This document shows, piece by piece, positions 49,776 to 58,987 of a DNA stretch of 64,000 nt (position 1 is the first letter of the stretch; the number at the start of each line of letters is the position of its first letter). Both the position numbers and the translations under genes were made by a program. Under the pieces are notes generated by a model that saw nothing but the letters and a program-made list of their open reading frames with translations, did no database searches and was not told the DNA's origin. This DNA is from Klebsiella sp. RHBSTW-00484. GTDB taxonomy: Bacteria; Pseudomonadota; Gammaproteobacteria; Enterobacterales; Enterobacteriaceae. Where the stretch lies: positions 1,860,001 to 1,924,000 of the forward strand of contig NZ_CP055481.1 in the NCBI RefSeq assembly GCF_013705725.1. The letters are read 5' to 3'.

Positions 49776-49970
49776 TATACCCGTCATACTTCAAGTTGCA
49801 TGTGCATTGGCTTTACTCGGCCTTTGGCCTCGCCCCTTCGGGGGCAGCGCAAGCGCTGTTCAAACTGGCTACGCCAGTTTGTCCTCGCTCACCCCAGTCA
49901 CTTACTTCAGTAAGTTCCCGGGGATTCACTGCGTCGCCGCCTTCCTGCAACTCGAATTATTTAGGGTATA
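49776..49970. repeat. ERIC (IRU) element with an internal insert
   Basis: The ends are TATACCC (49776-49782) and GGGTATA (49964-49970). The core CGCTCACCCCAGTCACTTAC and GGGGATTCAC are the diagnostic ERIC sequences. The canonical element is about 127 bases; this copy is 195, with an extra GC-rich block of about 70 bases at about 49815-49885. ERIC elements are non-coding repeats of Enterobacterales found between genes. It lies just before the lacI-type gene. Confidence 0.9.
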
Positions 49971-50017
49971 AAAGGACAATCAGCATAAATCCCGCATGAC
50001 AGGTGAAAACGAACGGA

Positions 50018-51013
50018 ATGGCAAAGAAAACCAGAATTAAAGATATTGCGACCGCCTGCGGCGTGTCTATTGCCGCGGTGTCCAGGGCGTTGAAGGGGCA
50101 ACCGGGGCTCAGTGAAGAGACGCGTCAGCGGATTTTGTCGATAGCGGAAGCAGAAGGTTATGATTTTAGCCGCTTGCGCAGCGGGCGTATCAAGCGCCTG
50201 CTTTTTCTGCTGCACCGGGAACACAATATCGCCAGCGCGCTGCCGTTCTATTCGACCGTGATGCTCGGCGTCGCTGATGCCTGTCGAGAAAACGAAATTG
50301 CCATGAGCTTCCAGCCCATTGGCCCTGGAGACTCGGTAAGCGAGCTGATTAATCTGCACCAGCCTGATGCACTGATTTGTGCGGGTTATCTGGAAGCTGA
50401 GGTGTTAGCTGAACTGCGTAAAACCGCGTTACCCGTTGCCCTTGTGGATCTGTGGGCGGCAGATTTTCCTTGCGTGAATCCGGATAACTATCATGGTGGT
50501 TTTGTCGCCACCCGCCACCTGCTTGAGCAGGGAAGAAAACGTATTGCTTTTCTTGGTCATTCGCAGCGCCATTACAGTATTCGCCAGCGTGTTGAAGGCT
50601 ATCAGCAAGCGCTGTTTGACGCCGGAATTTCGCTGCCTGCTGATTATAAGGTCGAGGTACCGCCGGTTAAGGAGATTGAGCAGGCGCTGGTGGAGGGGAT
50701 GGAGAGCCTGCTGGCGTTGCCGCAGCCGCCAGATGCTATCTTTGCTTATAACGATATGGCGGCGCTGGTGGCCATGCGGGTCTGCGCACGTAAGGGGATT
50801 AAGGTACCGGAAGAGGTGGCAATTGTCGGTTTTGACGATATCGACGCCGCGGCCTGGGCATATCCGCCATTAACCACGGTAGCCATTGATAAGCGCGAGC
50901 TTGGGCGCGATGCGTTCCGTCTTTTGCTGAGCGATGAAGGTGAGAGAAACCTGTTGTTGCCGGTGCGGCTGGTGGTTCGCGAAAGTTCGTTGCGGTTGCG
51001 TCCGGAGCTATAA
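50018..51013 (+). CDS. LacI-family regulator of the GH127 cassette
   Basis: A 331-residue repressor. The N-terminal helix-turn-helix is RIKDIATACGVSIAAVSRAL; the hinge and periplasmic-binding-like core follow (NYHGGFVATRHLLEQGRKRI, FAYNDMAALVAMRV, VGFDDIDAAAWAYPPLTTV). It is divergent from the symporter/GH127 operon and probably controls it according to the sugar. Start at 50018 (MAKKTR) is preferred to GTG at 50003; both are possible. No clear operator was found. Confidence 0.88.
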   Translation: MAKKTRIKDIATACGVSIAAVSRALKGQPGLSEETRQRILSIAEAEGYDFSRLRSGRIKRLLFLLHREHNIASALPFYSTVMLGVADACRENEIAMSFQPIGPGDSVSELINLHQPDALICAGYLEAEVLAELRKTALPVALVDLWAADFPCVNPDNYHGGFVATRHLLEQGRKRIAFLGHSQRHYSIRQRVEGYQQALFDAGISLPADYKVEVPPVKEIEQALVEGMESLLALPQPPDAIFAYNDMAALVAMRVCARKGIKVPEEVAIVGFDDIDAAAWAYPPLTTVAIDKRELGRDAFRLLLSDEGERNLLLPVRLVVRESSLRLRPEL

Positions 51014-51054
51014 TCCGGCAAAGTCTGCGCCATTCAGCGGAAGGGGCAAATATC

Positions 51055-51624
51055 GTGAAACGACTGATTATTGGTATTTCTGGCGCCAGTGGCGCAATTT
51101 ACGGCGTGCGGCTGCTCCAGATTTTACGTGATGTTCCCGATGTAGAAACGCACCTGATTTTGAGTCAGGCCGCGCGCCAGACCCTGGCGCTGGAGACGGA
51201 CTTCTCTTTGCGCGAGGTGCAGGCGTTAGCTGACGTGGTTCACGATGCCCGTGATATCGCCGCCAGCATCTCTTCCGGCTCTTTTAAAACCGCCGGGATG
51301 GTGATTCTGCCGTGCTCAATGAAAACCCTTTCCGGCATTGTTCATAGCTATACCGATGGTCTGTTGACCAGAGCCGCGGACGTGGCGCTCAAAGAGCGGC
51401 GCCCTCTGGTGCTGTGCGTGCGGGAAACGCCGTTCCACTTGGGCCATCTGCGTTTGCTGGTGCAGGCGGCGGAAATGGGCGCGGTGATTATGCCGCCGGT
51501 GCCGGCGTTCTATCATCGTCCGCAAACCCTCGATGATGTGATTAACCAGACGGTCAATCGCGTTATCGATCAGTTCGATATCTCTCTTCCTGAAGACCTC
51601 TTTACCCGCTGGCAGGGCGCGTAG
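51055..51624 (+). CDS. ubiX: Flavin prenyltransferase UbiX
   Basis: A 189-residue flavoprotein that makes prenylated FMN for the UbiD decarboxylase in ubiquinone synthesis. The N-terminus is LIIGISGASGAIYGVRLLQIL; further conserved parts are SSGSFKTAGMVILPCSMKTL and LVLCVRETPFHLGHL. The start is GTG at 51055 after GGAAGGGGC. In E. coli it directly follows purF; here it is separated from it by the GH127 cassette. Confidence 0.96.
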   Translation: MKRLIIGISGASGAIYGVRLLQILRDVPDVETHLILSQAARQTLALETDFSLREVQALADVVHDARDIAASISSGSFKTAGMVILPCSMKTLSGIVHSYTDGLLTRAADVALKERRPLVLCVRETPFHLGHLRLLVQAAEMGAVIMPPVPAFYHRPQTLDDVINQTVNRVIDQFDISLPEDLFTRWQGA

Positions 51625-51625
51625 G

Positions 51626-51650
51626 GCGCACTAACATAGTGCGCTTTATT
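51626..51650 (+). terminator. Rho-independent terminator after ubiX
   Basis: GCGCACTA (51626-51633) and TAGTGCGC (51637-51644) form a hairpin with a T-rich tail. Confidence 0.8.
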
Positions 51651-51654
51651 CACA

Positions 51655-51675
51655 ATTGCGCTCCTGCAGTGCAAT
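51655..51675. promoter_or_regulatory. Possible NtrC site upstream of argT
   Basis: ATTGC and GCAAT arms flank GCTCCTGCAGT, a dyad like NtrC enhancer sites, about 170 bases before the sigma-54 type promoter. A weaker similar sequence lies near 51714-51735. Supported mainly by context. Confidence 0.35.
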
Positions 51676-51828
51676 TTTGTCGCCTCGATCAAATCCTCAA
51701 CATTTAATTTGTTTTTTTGCGCTCCGGCACTGCGGTTTATCCGTTATTGCTGGTATCTTCGCTTTTAAGACAATCCTGCAACTTTTATTTAACAAATTTA
51801 ACGCCATTTCCAGCACGCACTGAGAAAA

Positions 51829-51844
51829 TGGCATAAAACGTGCA
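51829..51844 (+). promoter_or_regulatory. Sigma-54 type promoter of argT
   Basis: TGGCATAAAACGTGCA has the GG at -24 and GC at -12 spaced as in sigma-54 promoters. argT of E. coli and Salmonella is known to be nitrogen-regulated through NtrC. Confidence 0.7.
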
Positions 51845-51928
51845 CTATAAAACGAGCAAGAGTTGTTGGCAGTACCAATAACAAGACAACGCATCGCATA
51901 ACAACATCACGACACTTAAGGGTAACCT

Positions 51929-52711
51929 ATGAAGAAGACGGTCCTGGCTCTCTCTTTAATGATGGGAATTTGCAGCGCTTCCAGCGCATTCGCCGCGCTG
52001 CCGCAAAGTATTCGTATTGGCACTGATGCCACCTACGCGCCTTTCTCATCGAAGGATGCGAAAGGGGATTTCGTCGGCTTTGACATCGATTTGGGCAATG
52101 AGCTTTGTTCACGTATCAACGTGAAATGTACCTGGGTAGGCAGCGATTTCGACGCTCTGATCCCTTCGCTGAAGGCGAAGAAGATCGACGCAATTATCTC
52201 TTCTTTGTCGATTACCGAAAAGCGTCAGCAGGAGATAGCCTTCTCTGACAAGCTCTACGCGGCGGATTCCCGTTTGATCGCCGCTAAGGGGTCACCGATT
52301 CAACCAACGCTGGAATCTCTCAAAGGCAAGCATGTCGGCGTATTACAGGGCTCCACTCAGGAAGGCTACGGTAATGAGCGCTGGCGCAGCCATGGCGTAG
52401 ATGTTGTTGCTTATCAGAACCAGGATTTGATTTACTCCGACCTCGCAGCAGGCCGTCTGGACGCCGCATTACAGGATGAAGTGGCCGCCAGCGAAGGCTT
52501 CCTCAAACAACCTGCTGGTAAAGATTTTGCTTTTGCTGGCCCTTCCGTTAAAGACAAAAAATTCTTTGGTGATGGTACCGGTATCGGCCTGCGTAAGGAC
52601 GATAGCGAGCTGAAAGCCGCTTTTGATAAAGCGCTGGCTGAAGTTCGTAAAGATGGCACCTACGATAAGATGGCGAAAAAATACTTCGATTTTAACGTGT
52701 ACGGCGACTAA
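51929..52711 (+). CDS. argT: Lysine/arginine/ornithine-binding protein ArgT
   Basis: A 260-residue periplasmic binding protein with signal peptide ([20 protein letters not shown]) and the family-3 solute-binding signature ([18 protein letters not shown], then [20 protein letters not shown]). It hands its ligands to the HisQMP membrane complex. It is a close paralog of the neighbouring hisJ, arisen by tandem duplication. Confidence 0.96.
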   Translation: MKKTVLALSLMMGICSASSAFAALPQSIRIGTDATYAPFSSKDAKGDFVGFDIDLGNELCSRINVKCTWVGSDFDALIPSLKAKKIDAIISSLSITEKRQQEIAFSDKLYAADSRLIAAKGSPIQPTLESLKGKHVGVLQGSTQEGYGNERWRSHGVDVVAYQNQDLIYSDLAAGRLDAALQDEVAASEGFLKQPAGKDFAFAGPSVKDKKFFGDGTGIGLRKDDSELKAAFDKALAEVRKDGTYDKMAKKYFDFNVYGD

Positions 52712-52720
52712 TACGCCCGC

Positions 52721-52740
52721 TGGCCCGGAATCCCGGGCCA
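52721..52740 (+). terminator. Hairpin after argT
   Basis: TGGCCCGG and CCGGGCCA form a strong 8-base-pair stem with an AATC loop. There is no T-run, so it may stabilise the argT mRNA end instead of stopping transcription. Confidence 0.55.
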
Positions 52741-52969
52741 CTCGTATCTATTGCTGCCCATTATTGGTGCAATCACGCTTTTAGTGGATCAATCTGGTGC
52801 AATAAAGGACTCGCTTTGCGATAGAAAGTGCATAGTTAAGCGTTTCTGATGCGAAAAAATTTGCTTTCCGGCGCAGAATGTTTTGCCTTACCGGGGCGAA
52901 TAATGGCACGATAACTGCCGTAAGTATTTCTAATAAACCCGTTAGAATGACAGTCTGTTGAGGATAGTT

Positions 52970-53752
52970 ATGAAAAAACTGGCGTTGTCTCTTTCCTTAG
53001 CGCTGGCCCTTTCCAGCGTTTCCACGGCGTTCGCAGCAATTCCGCAAAAAGTCCGTATCGGTACCGACCCTACTTATGCCCCGTTTGAATCGAAGAATGC
53101 ACAGGGTGAATTGATTGGTTTTGATATCGATCTGGCAAAAGAGCTGTGTAAGCGCATCAATACGCAATGTACCTTCATTGAGAACCCGTTGGACGCGCTG
53201 ATCCCATCTTTAAAAGCGAAGAAGATTGATGCCATTATGTCCTCGCTTTCGATCACCGAAAAACGTCAGCAGGAAATCGCTTTCACCGACAAACTCTATG
53301 CTGCCGATTCTCGCCTGGTGGTGAAAAAAGGTAGCGATGTTACGCCTGACCTCGCGAAGCTGAAAGGCAAACGCGTCGGTGTTCTGCAAGGAACTACGCA
53401 AGAAACCTACGGCAATGAACACTGGGCGCCGAAAGGAATTGAAATTGTCTCCTATCAGGGCCAGGACAATATCTATTCTGACCTGACTGCTGGACGTATT
53501 GATGCCGCGTTCCAGGATGAAGTTGCCGCTAGCGAAGGTTTCCTCAAACAGCCTATTGGCAAAGATTATCAGTTTGGCGGTCCGTCGATTAAAGACGAGA
53601 AGCTGTTTGGCGTCGGCACCGGTATGGGGCTGCGTAAAGATGATAACGAACTGCGTGAAGCGCTGAATAAAGCCTTTGCCGAGATGCGCAAAGACGGCAC
53701 CTACGACAAGCTGGCGAAGAAATATTTTGATTTTAACGTGTACGGCGATTAA
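52970..53752 (+). CDS. hisJ: Histidine-binding periplasmic protein HisJ
   Basis: A 260-residue binding protein with signal peptide ([20 protein letters not shown], cut near AFAA) and the ligand-binding parts [20 protein letters not shown] and [20 protein letters not shown]. It binds L-histidine for HisQMP. The ATG at 52970 follows TGAGGA; the in-frame ATG at 52958 is not conserved. hisQ follows after about 65 bases with a hairpin between them. Confidence 0.97.
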   Translation: MKKLALSLSLALALSSVSTAFAAIPQKVRIGTDPTYAPFESKNAQGELIGFDIDLAKELCKRINTQCTFIENPLDALIPSLKAKKIDAIMSSLSITEKRQQEIAFTDKLYAADSRLVVKKGSDVTPDLAKLKGKRVGVLQGTTQETYGNEHWAPKGIEIVSYQGQDNIYSDLTAGRIDAAFQDEVAASEGFLKQPIGKDYQFGGPSIKDEKLFGVGTGMGLRKDDNELREALNKAFAEMRKDGTYDKLAKKYFDFNVYGD

Positions 53753-53766
53753 CCATTTCGCGTACC

Positions 53767-53794
53767 CCATCGCGCGTAATTTGGCGCGCGATGG
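53767..53794 (+). other. Strong hairpin between hisJ and hisQ
   Basis: CCATCGCGCG (53767-53776) pairs with CGCGCGATGG (53785-53794). In Salmonella the same gap holds a REP sequence. It probably protects the hisJ message and lowers expression of hisQMP relative to hisJ. Confidence 0.6.
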
Positions 53795-53818
53795 TTGATG
53801 ACAGACAGGGCAGACAGC

Positions 53819-54505
53819 ATGCTGTACGGGTTTTCACAGGTTATTTTTCAGGGCGCGCTGGTCACCCTCGAGCTGGCATTAAGCTCCGTTGTTCTGGCGG
53901 TGCTTATCGGTCTGGTCGGAGCCGGAGCCAAGCTTTCCAGCAATCGTCCGCTGGCGCTGATTTTTGAAGGCTATACCACTTTAATCCGCGGTGTGCCCGA
54001 TCTGGTGCTTATGCTGCTGATTTTCTATGGACTGCAGATAGCGCTCAATAGCGTGACCGATGCACTCGGTCTGGCGCAGTTTGATATCGACCCAATGGTG
54101 GCGGGGATTATCACGCTGGGCTTTATCTATGGTGCCTATTTCACCGAAACTTTTCGCGGCGCTTTTCTGGCCGTACCGAAAGGGCATATCGAAGCGGCCA
54201 CCGCTTTCGGATTCAGCGGCGGGCAGACTTTTCGCCGGATCCTGTTCCCGGCGATGATGCGCTATGCGCTGCCAGGAATAGGCAACAACTGGCAGGTGAT
54301 ACTCAAAGCGACAGCACTGGTCTCGCTACTGGGGTTGGAGGATGTGGTCAAGGCAACCCAGTTGGCAGGCAAAAGCACCTGGGAACCCTTTTACTTTGCC
54401 ATCGTCTGCGGCCTGATTTATCTCGTATTTACAACGGTTTCCAATGGTGTGCTGCTGATGCTCGAACGCCGTTATTCTGTAGGCGTGAAGAGGGCTGACC
54501 TGTGA
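53819..54505 (+). CDS. hisQ: Histidine/lysine/arginine/ornithine permease HisQ
   Basis: A 228-residue inner-membrane subunit with five membrane segments and the EAA loop (GHIEAATAFGFSGGQTFRRI). It forms a heterodimer with HisM. The ATG at 53819 (MLYGFSQVIFQGALV) follows AGGG; the longer frame is not conserved. Its stop overlaps the hisM start (GTGA). Confidence 0.96.
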   Translation: MLYGFSQVIFQGALVTLELALSSVVLAVLIGLVGAGAKLSSNRPLALIFEGYTTLIRGVPDLVLMLLIFYGLQIALNSVTDALGLAQFDIDPMVAGIITLGFIYGAYFTETFRGAFLAVPKGHIEAATAFGFSGGQTFRRILFPAMMRYALPGIGNNWQVILKATALVSLLGLEDVVKATQLAGKSTWEPFYFAIVCGLIYLVFTTVSNGVLLMLERRYSVGVKRADL

Positions 54506-55218
54506 TTGAAATTATTCAGGAGTACTGGAAATCCCTGCTGTGGACTGACGGCTACCGCTTTACCGGGGTGGCGATTACGCTCTGGTTGCTGATTTCGTCA
54601 GTGGTGATGGGTGGCATTCTGGCGGTTTTCCTCGCCATTGGTCGCGTCTCAAGCAATAAATATATTCAGTTCCCCATCTGGCTGTTTACCTACATTTTTC
54701 GCGGTACGCCGCTGTACGTCCAACTGCTGGTGTTCTATTCCGGGATGTATACGCTGGAAGTTGTCAAAGGTACCGAACTGCTAAACGCCTTCTTCCGTAG
54801 CGGCCTGAACTGTACGGTGCTGGCGCTGACGCTGAATACTTGCGCCTATACCACGGAGATTTTCGCCGGAGCGATTCGTTCGGTTCCTGCCGGGGAGATT
54901 GAAGCGGCGCGAGCGTACGGTTTTTCATCGGTCAAAATGTATCGCTGCATTATTTTGCCTTCCGCGCTGCGTATTGCTCTGCCTGCTTACAGCAACGAAG
55001 TGATTTTGATGTTGCACTCCACCGCGCTGGCTTTTACCGCGACGGTGCCGGACCTGCTGAAAATCGCCCGTGATATTAACTCGGCGACCTACCAGCCGTT
55101 TACTGCTTTTGGCATTGCCGCAGTACTGTATCTCATTATCTCGTATGTGCTGATTAGCTTGTTCCGCAGGGCGGAAAAGCGCTGGCTGCAGCATATCAAA
55201 CCTTCTTCAACGCACTGA
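54502..55218 (+). CDS. hisM: Histidine/lysine/arginine/ornithine permease HisM
   Basis: A 238-residue inner-membrane subunit, partner of HisQ. The EAA loop reads [23 protein letters not shown] start at 54502, overlapping hisQ. The C-terminus is positively charged ([15 protein letters not shown]). Confidence 0.96.
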   Translation: MIEIIQEYWKSLLWTDGYRFTGVAITLWLLISSVVMGGILAVFLAIGRVSSNKYIQFPIWLFTYIFRGTPLYVQLLVFYSGMYTLEVVKGTELLNAFFRSGLNCTVLALTLNTCAYTTEIFAGAIRSVPAGEIEAARAYGFSSVKMYRCIILPSALRIALPAYSNEVILMLHSTALAFTATVPDLLKIARDINSATYQPFTAFGIAAVLYLIISYVLISLFRRAEKRWLQHIKPSSTH

Positions 55219-55225
55219 GAACGCC

Positions 55226-55999
55226 ATGTCCGACAATAAATTAAACGTTATCGATCTCCATAAACGTTACGGCGAACACGAGGTGCTGAAAGGCGTCTCG
55301 CTGCGGGCGAAAGCCGGAGACGTTATCAGCATCATCGGTTCATCAGGTTCCGGCAAAAGTACCTTTTTGCGCTGCATTAACTTCCTTGAAAAGCCCAGTG
55401 AAGGCACGATTGTTGTTAACGGGCAGAATATTGGCTTGGTTCGTGATAAAGACGGCCAGCTCAAGGTCTCTGATAAAAACCAACTCCGCCTGTTGCGTAC
55501 TCGCCTGACCATGGTGTTTCAGCACTTCAACCTGTGGAGCCATATGACGGTACTGGAAAACGTCATGGAAGCGCCGATTCAGGTTCTGGGGCTGAGCAAA
55601 CAGGAAGCGCGCGATCGGGCAGTGAAATACCTGGCGAAAGTGGGTATTGATGAGCGCCAGCAGATTAAATACCCGGTCCACCTATCCGGTGGTCAGCAGC
55701 AGCGTGTATCCATCGCCCGCGCGTTGGCAATGGAGCCTGATGTGTTGCTATTTGATGAACCAACGTCGGCGCTTGACCCGGAGCTGGTGGGCGAAGTGCT
55801 GCGTATCATGCAGCAACTGGCGGAAGAGGGTAAAACCATGGTTGTGGTGACGCATGAGATGGGCTTTGCCCGCCATGTTTCCTCGCACGTGATCTTCCTC
55901 CATCAGGGTAAAATTGAAGAAGAAGGGCACCCTGACGAAGTCTTCGGTAATCCGAAAAGCCAGCGCCTGCAGCAGTTCCTGAAAGGTTCCTTGAAGTAG
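55226..55999 (+). CDS. hisP: ABC transporter ATPase HisP
   Basis: A 257-residue ATPase powering HisQM. Walker A is GSSGSGKST, the signature is [16 protein letters not shown], Walker B is [12 protein letters not shown], and the switch histidine is in [11 protein letters not shown]. The typical HisP insert ([20 protein letters not shown]) is present. It starts 7 bases after hisM. Confidence 0.98.
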   Translation: MSDNKLNVIDLHKRYGEHEVLKGVSLRAKAGDVISIIGSSGSGKSTFLRCINFLEKPSEGTIVVNGQNIGLVRDKDGQLKVSDKNQLRLLRTRLTMVFQHFNLWSHMTVLENVMEAPIQVLGLSKQEARDRAVKYLAKVGIDERQQIKYPVHLSGGQQQRVSIARALAMEPDVLLFDEPTSALDPELVGEVLRIMQQLAEEGKTMVVVTHEMGFARHVSSHVIFLHQGKIEEEGHPDEVFGNPKSQRLQQFLKGSLK

Positions 56000-56013
56000 T
56001 TTTTCGTTTTGTT

Positions 56014-56035
56014 CCGGCGGGATATTTTCCGCCGG
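56014..56035. terminator. Hairpin between hisP and the GNAT gene
   Basis: CCGGCGG (56014-56020) pairs with CCGCCGG (56029-56035). It lies between convergent genes and probably ends the his transcript, though no T-run follows. Confidence 0.6.
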
Positions 56036-56040
56036 GATGA

Positions 56041-56538
56041 CTAACGCTCCAGCCGATATATCCAGTCATCGTAATCCACTCCGTTCAGGTGGTAGACTTT
56101 TTCGAGAACCTGAATGCGGATAAACCCCTGATTTTCCAGCAGGCGGGAAGACCCCGCGTTAGTGCCCAACACCCACGCATTAATCGCCTGAACGCCGAGC
56201 TGGTTAAACCCGTAATCGCAAATGGCTTGTAGCGCTTCGCGGGCGTACCCCTTTCCCTGCGCTTCGGGGAGGAGGGCATAACCCACGTCTGCTTCATGCG
56301 GATTTTTACTGCTGATACGCAGGCCGATATCACCCATCGCCGTGCCGCTGGCATCGCGCAGCACGAAGACGCCAGTATCTGCGCAGCGAGCCTCAAACAG
56401 CGTACGTAGCGCCGGTTCTTCAAGGATCTCACCCATAAAACGCATCACTTCCGGATCTTGCCGCAGACGCAGAAAAAAAGGCCAGTCGGATGAGTTAAAT
56501 GGAGAAAGAAGTAAGCGCGGAGTGGTGAGCGTTATCAT
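56041..56538 (-). CDS. GNAT-family N-acetyltransferase (RimJ/RimL-like)
   Basis: A 165-residue acetyltransferase starting MITLTTPRLLLSPFNSSDWP. It shows the acetyl-CoA loop (YALLPEAQGKGYAREALQAI) and the GTNAGSSRLLENQGF segment of the RimJ/RimL branch. The target cannot be told. The start at 56538 gives the family N-terminus; an ATG at 56571 would add an unrelated leader. It is not at this place in E. coli K-12, so it belongs to the accessory insert after hisP. Confidence 0.85.
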   Translation of the reverse strand: MITLTTPRLLLSPFNSSDWPFFLRLRQDPEVMRFMGEILEEPALRTLFEARCADTGVFVLRDASGTAMGDIGLRISSKNPHEADVGYALLPEAQGKGYAREALQAICDYGFNQLGVQAINAWVLGTNAGSSRLLENQGFIRIQVLEKVYHLNGVDYDDWIYRLER

Positions 56539-56606
56539 AAAACAGGCCATAGCGGTGGAGAGTCTGTTCACCTTAACACCACAACGAACTGAATTATATG
56601 ACGGTG

Positions 56607-57173
56607 TTATCCGATGTTTAACGAATCAACCCGGTGTTTTTCAAGCCCTTGAAGGTAGTGAAGGACGGTTTCGCTCTCCCGCGTAGCTCGCAATTGGAGT
56701 GCCAGATTCAGGTTATCCAGAACCTCAGCGTGGGCAACCAGCGGCGAGTCTTCGGGGATTCTGTTTTCCGTTACCAGCCAACCAACAATGGTTTTCCAGC
56801 GCCACAAAGGGGAATTGCCCTTAACGCGCTGCACCGGACCAGGAAACTGACCTGAACCTCTCGCGCCATCTTTCAGCAGGGCGATTGCCTGTCGTGTCAG
56901 GCCGGTGAGTTCGGCAATATCGCTTAAACCTACCAGGGCGGAATCAACGGATTCAACCCGGGCGTTGAGGGAGGGCGCGGATTCGATATCTGCAATGGCT
57001 GACAGGATAGCCTGTTCAAGAGAGTCGCTTTCGCGATCGAAATCCAGATAGACTGCGGTACCGTAAAAGCAGACCAGGGCATCAGCGCAGCCCGCCGCAT
57101 GCAGCGAATCTTCCAGACCCACGGTATGCACGGTAACGCCAGAAAGCGTGAGGGTAAAATTATACAGCGCCAT
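56607..57173 (-). CDS. HTH-domain protein, probable antitoxin-like partner
   Basis: A 188-residue protein. The N-terminal half is an alpha/beta domain (MALYNFTLTLSGVTVHTVGL), with a mid-section HTH of the MerR/AlpA kind (LVGLSDIAELTGLTRQAIAL) and a following WRWKTIVGWLVT segment. It starts 3 bases after the preceding small gene, so the two are translationally linked. The order of a small HicA-like gene followed by an HTH gene resembles type II toxin-antitoxin pairs. Function is inferred only. Confidence 0.6.
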   Translation of the reverse strand: MALYNFTLTLSGVTVHTVGLEDSLHAAGCADALVCFYGTAVYLDFDRESDSLEQAILSAIADIESAPSLNARVESVDSALVGLSDIAELTGLTRQAIALLKDGARGSGQFPGPVQRVKGNSPLWRWKTIVGWLVTENRIPEDSPLVAHAEVLDNLNLALQLRATRESETVLHYLQGLEKHRVDSLNIG

Positions 57174-57176
57174 AAT

Positions 57177-57431
57177 TTAGTCCTTCTTGTGGTTAATCTG
57201 AGCCGATAAAGGCACCTGACAGCGGTCGACCATTCTAATAATCTGCCGGGCGTGGTTAATGGGGACTGCAGGCGTTGACCAGATACTCATCATATGTTCC
57301 CGATGCCGGGCCGTCCCGCACATTAGCCTTCCAAAACAGTGGGCGCTTTTACCGCCAGCGATAAAAACCCAACCCCTTGTGAGCGCATAGTCAATGGCTG
57401 CTCTGATATGTTTATCCGGATGTTCCTTCAT
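57177..57431 (-). CDS. Small HicA-like protein, probable toxin-like partner
   Basis: An 84-residue protein: MKEHPDKHIRAAIDYALTRG, then GWVFIAGGKSAHCFGRLMC and a C-terminal ARQIIRMVDRC helix. The pattern of GW, a strand, and a histidine in a G-K-S-x-H turn recalls HicA double-stranded-RNA-binding toxins. AGGA lies about 8 bases before the ATG at 57431; a longer frame to 57548 has no support. The gap to yfcH (57432-57646) holds no gene. Confidence 0.55.
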   Translation of the reverse strand: MKEHPDKHIRAAIDYALTRGWVFIAGGKSAHCFGRLMCGTARHREHMMSIWSTPAVPINHARQIIRMVDRCQVPLSAQINHKKD

Positions 57432-57646
57432 CACTATGTCCTGGTTATTTTGAATATGATGTTGACGGATGTCAACGTGTAATGATGCAAAATTGCACAC
57501 CAGGGGGTTATGACAGAGTGGAAAGATAATCACTGGAAGCAGATTCACAATTAAGAGGGGACTTAGTGGGTGGGTTTTGATTGTTGCGAGGCGGGTTCCA
57601 TGGCAGGGAGACCGGCAGGATCTCCCAGCGGCAAAATAGCCCTGAA

Positions 57647-58540
57647 CTATCCCAGTACGTCGGCCAGAGCTTCTTCCAGGTCATACCAACGAAAACCAAA
57701 TCCGGCGGCTTCCAGGCGCTTCGGCAGCGCTCGCTGGCCGCCGAGTACCAGCACCGATGATTCGCCCATCAGCAGGCGAATAGCCGCCGCCGGAACGCGG
57801 AAAATCGCCGGGCGATTCAACGCATGACCCAGCGCGTGAGAAAACTGTTCGTTGCGCACCGGGTAAGGGGAAACCATATTAAACGGGCCGCGCAGGTCGT
57901 TATCCAGCAGCCACAGAATACCGTTAACCATATCGTCGATATGGATCCATGCCAGGTACTGTCTACCGCTGCCGATAGGGCCGCCGAGGCCGAGCTTAAA
58001 GGCAGGCGTCATTTTGGCCAGAATACCGCCTCGTGGTGCCAGCACCACGCCGGTGCGCAGCAGGCAGACGCGGGTATGTTCGCTTTGCGCCTCGCAAGCG
58101 ATCTGCTCCCAGCGGGCGCAAAGTTTGTGGGTGAATTCGTTATGCGGCGGCTCTTCTTCGGTGACGACGACTTCGCCAAGGTCACCGTAGTAACCGGCTG
58201 CGGAACCGCTAATCAGCGCTGACGGTGGAGCGTCGCTGGCGTTGATCAGTGTGACCAGCTTTTGGGTGATATCCCAACGGCTGTGGCAGAGGCGCTGTTT
58301 CTGCTCTGCCGTCCAGCGTTTATCGGCGATGGGTTCGCCGGCCAGATTAATCACGGCATCAAAGCCGTTAAGGTTTGTCTGACCCTCGAAATCGCGCCAC
58401 AGGGTGACGCGAGAATCGAGTCGGGATTTGGCCTTTTCCGGGCTGCGTGTTGAAACCGTTACGCTATGCCCAAGCTCCAGCAGCCGGGGTATCAGATGTC
58501 GGCCAATCAGACCGGTGCCACCAGTAAGCAGAATCTTCAT
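57647..58540 (-). CDS. yfcH: Epimerase-like NAD(P)-binding protein YfcH
   Basis: A 297-residue SDR39-type epimerase relative. It starts [20 protein letters not shown] with the dinucleotide motif GGTGLIG, and has [16 protein letters not shown] and the SGSAAGYYG catalytic region. A DUF1731 domain ends the protein. It may act on a sugar or nucleotide, but no substrate is known. Confidence 0.93.
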   Translation of the reverse strand: MKILLTGGTGLIGRHLIPRLLELGHSVTVSTRSPEKAKSRLDSRVTLWRDFEGQTNLNGFDAVINLAGEPIADKRWTAEQKQRLCHSRWDITQKLVTLINASDAPPSALISGSAAGYYGDLGEVVVTEEEPPHNEFTHKLCARWEQIACEAQSEHTRVCLLRTGVVLAPRGGILAKMTPAFKLGLGGPIGSGRQYLAWIHIDDMVNGILWLLDNDLRGPFNMVSPYPVRNEQFSHALGHALNRPAIFRVPAAAIRLLMGESSVLVLGGQRALPKRLEAAGFGFRWYDLEEALADVLG

Positions 58541-58559
58541 ACAGCCCCCTTATCTGCGT

Positions 58560-58922
58560 TTACCGCCGCCAGCTCATGGTCATGGATACCGAATCGGCGT
58601 AGCGCAGCGCATGCAGTTTATCGATCTCTACTTCAGCATATGTGACCCAGTGATGTTCGCGTGCGATGTCGAGCACATCCTGAGTTAATTTTTCCAGCAG
58701 AGAGAAACGGTTATTTTCGATATGGCTAATGATGCGCTTGGTGATAGTGCGGTAGTTCAGCGCATCGTTAATATCTTCACTGTTACGTGATTGATCCGCC
58801 GGGTAGTGTATAGCGACGTTAACCACCACATCCTGGCGGTTGGCGATCTCTTCCTCTTTAATACCAATAAAAGTACGCAGGCGCAGGTTCTTAATTCGAA
58901 TAATGGCGTCTGGTTGAGACAT
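58560..58922 (-). CDS. folX: Dihydroneopterin triphosphate 2'-epimerase FolX
   Basis: A 120-residue enzyme of the FolB/FolX fold ([55 protein letters not shown]). It epimerises dihydroneopterin triphosphate. The start at 58922 ([12 protein letters not shown]) follows GGAAACC and matches the family; an ATG at 58958 would add 12 residues. Confidence 0.95.
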   Translation of the reverse strand: MSQPDAIIRIKNLRLRTFIGIKEEEIANRQDVVVNVAIHYPADQSRNSEDINDALNYRTITKRIISHIENNRFSLLEKLTQDVLDIAREHHWVTYAEVEIDKLHALRYADSVSMTMSWRR

Positions 58923-58987
58923 TGCAGGTTTCCTCCGTATAGTAATTTCCGCAATCATACATCAAAGCATCCCGGGCGAGCAGGGGG

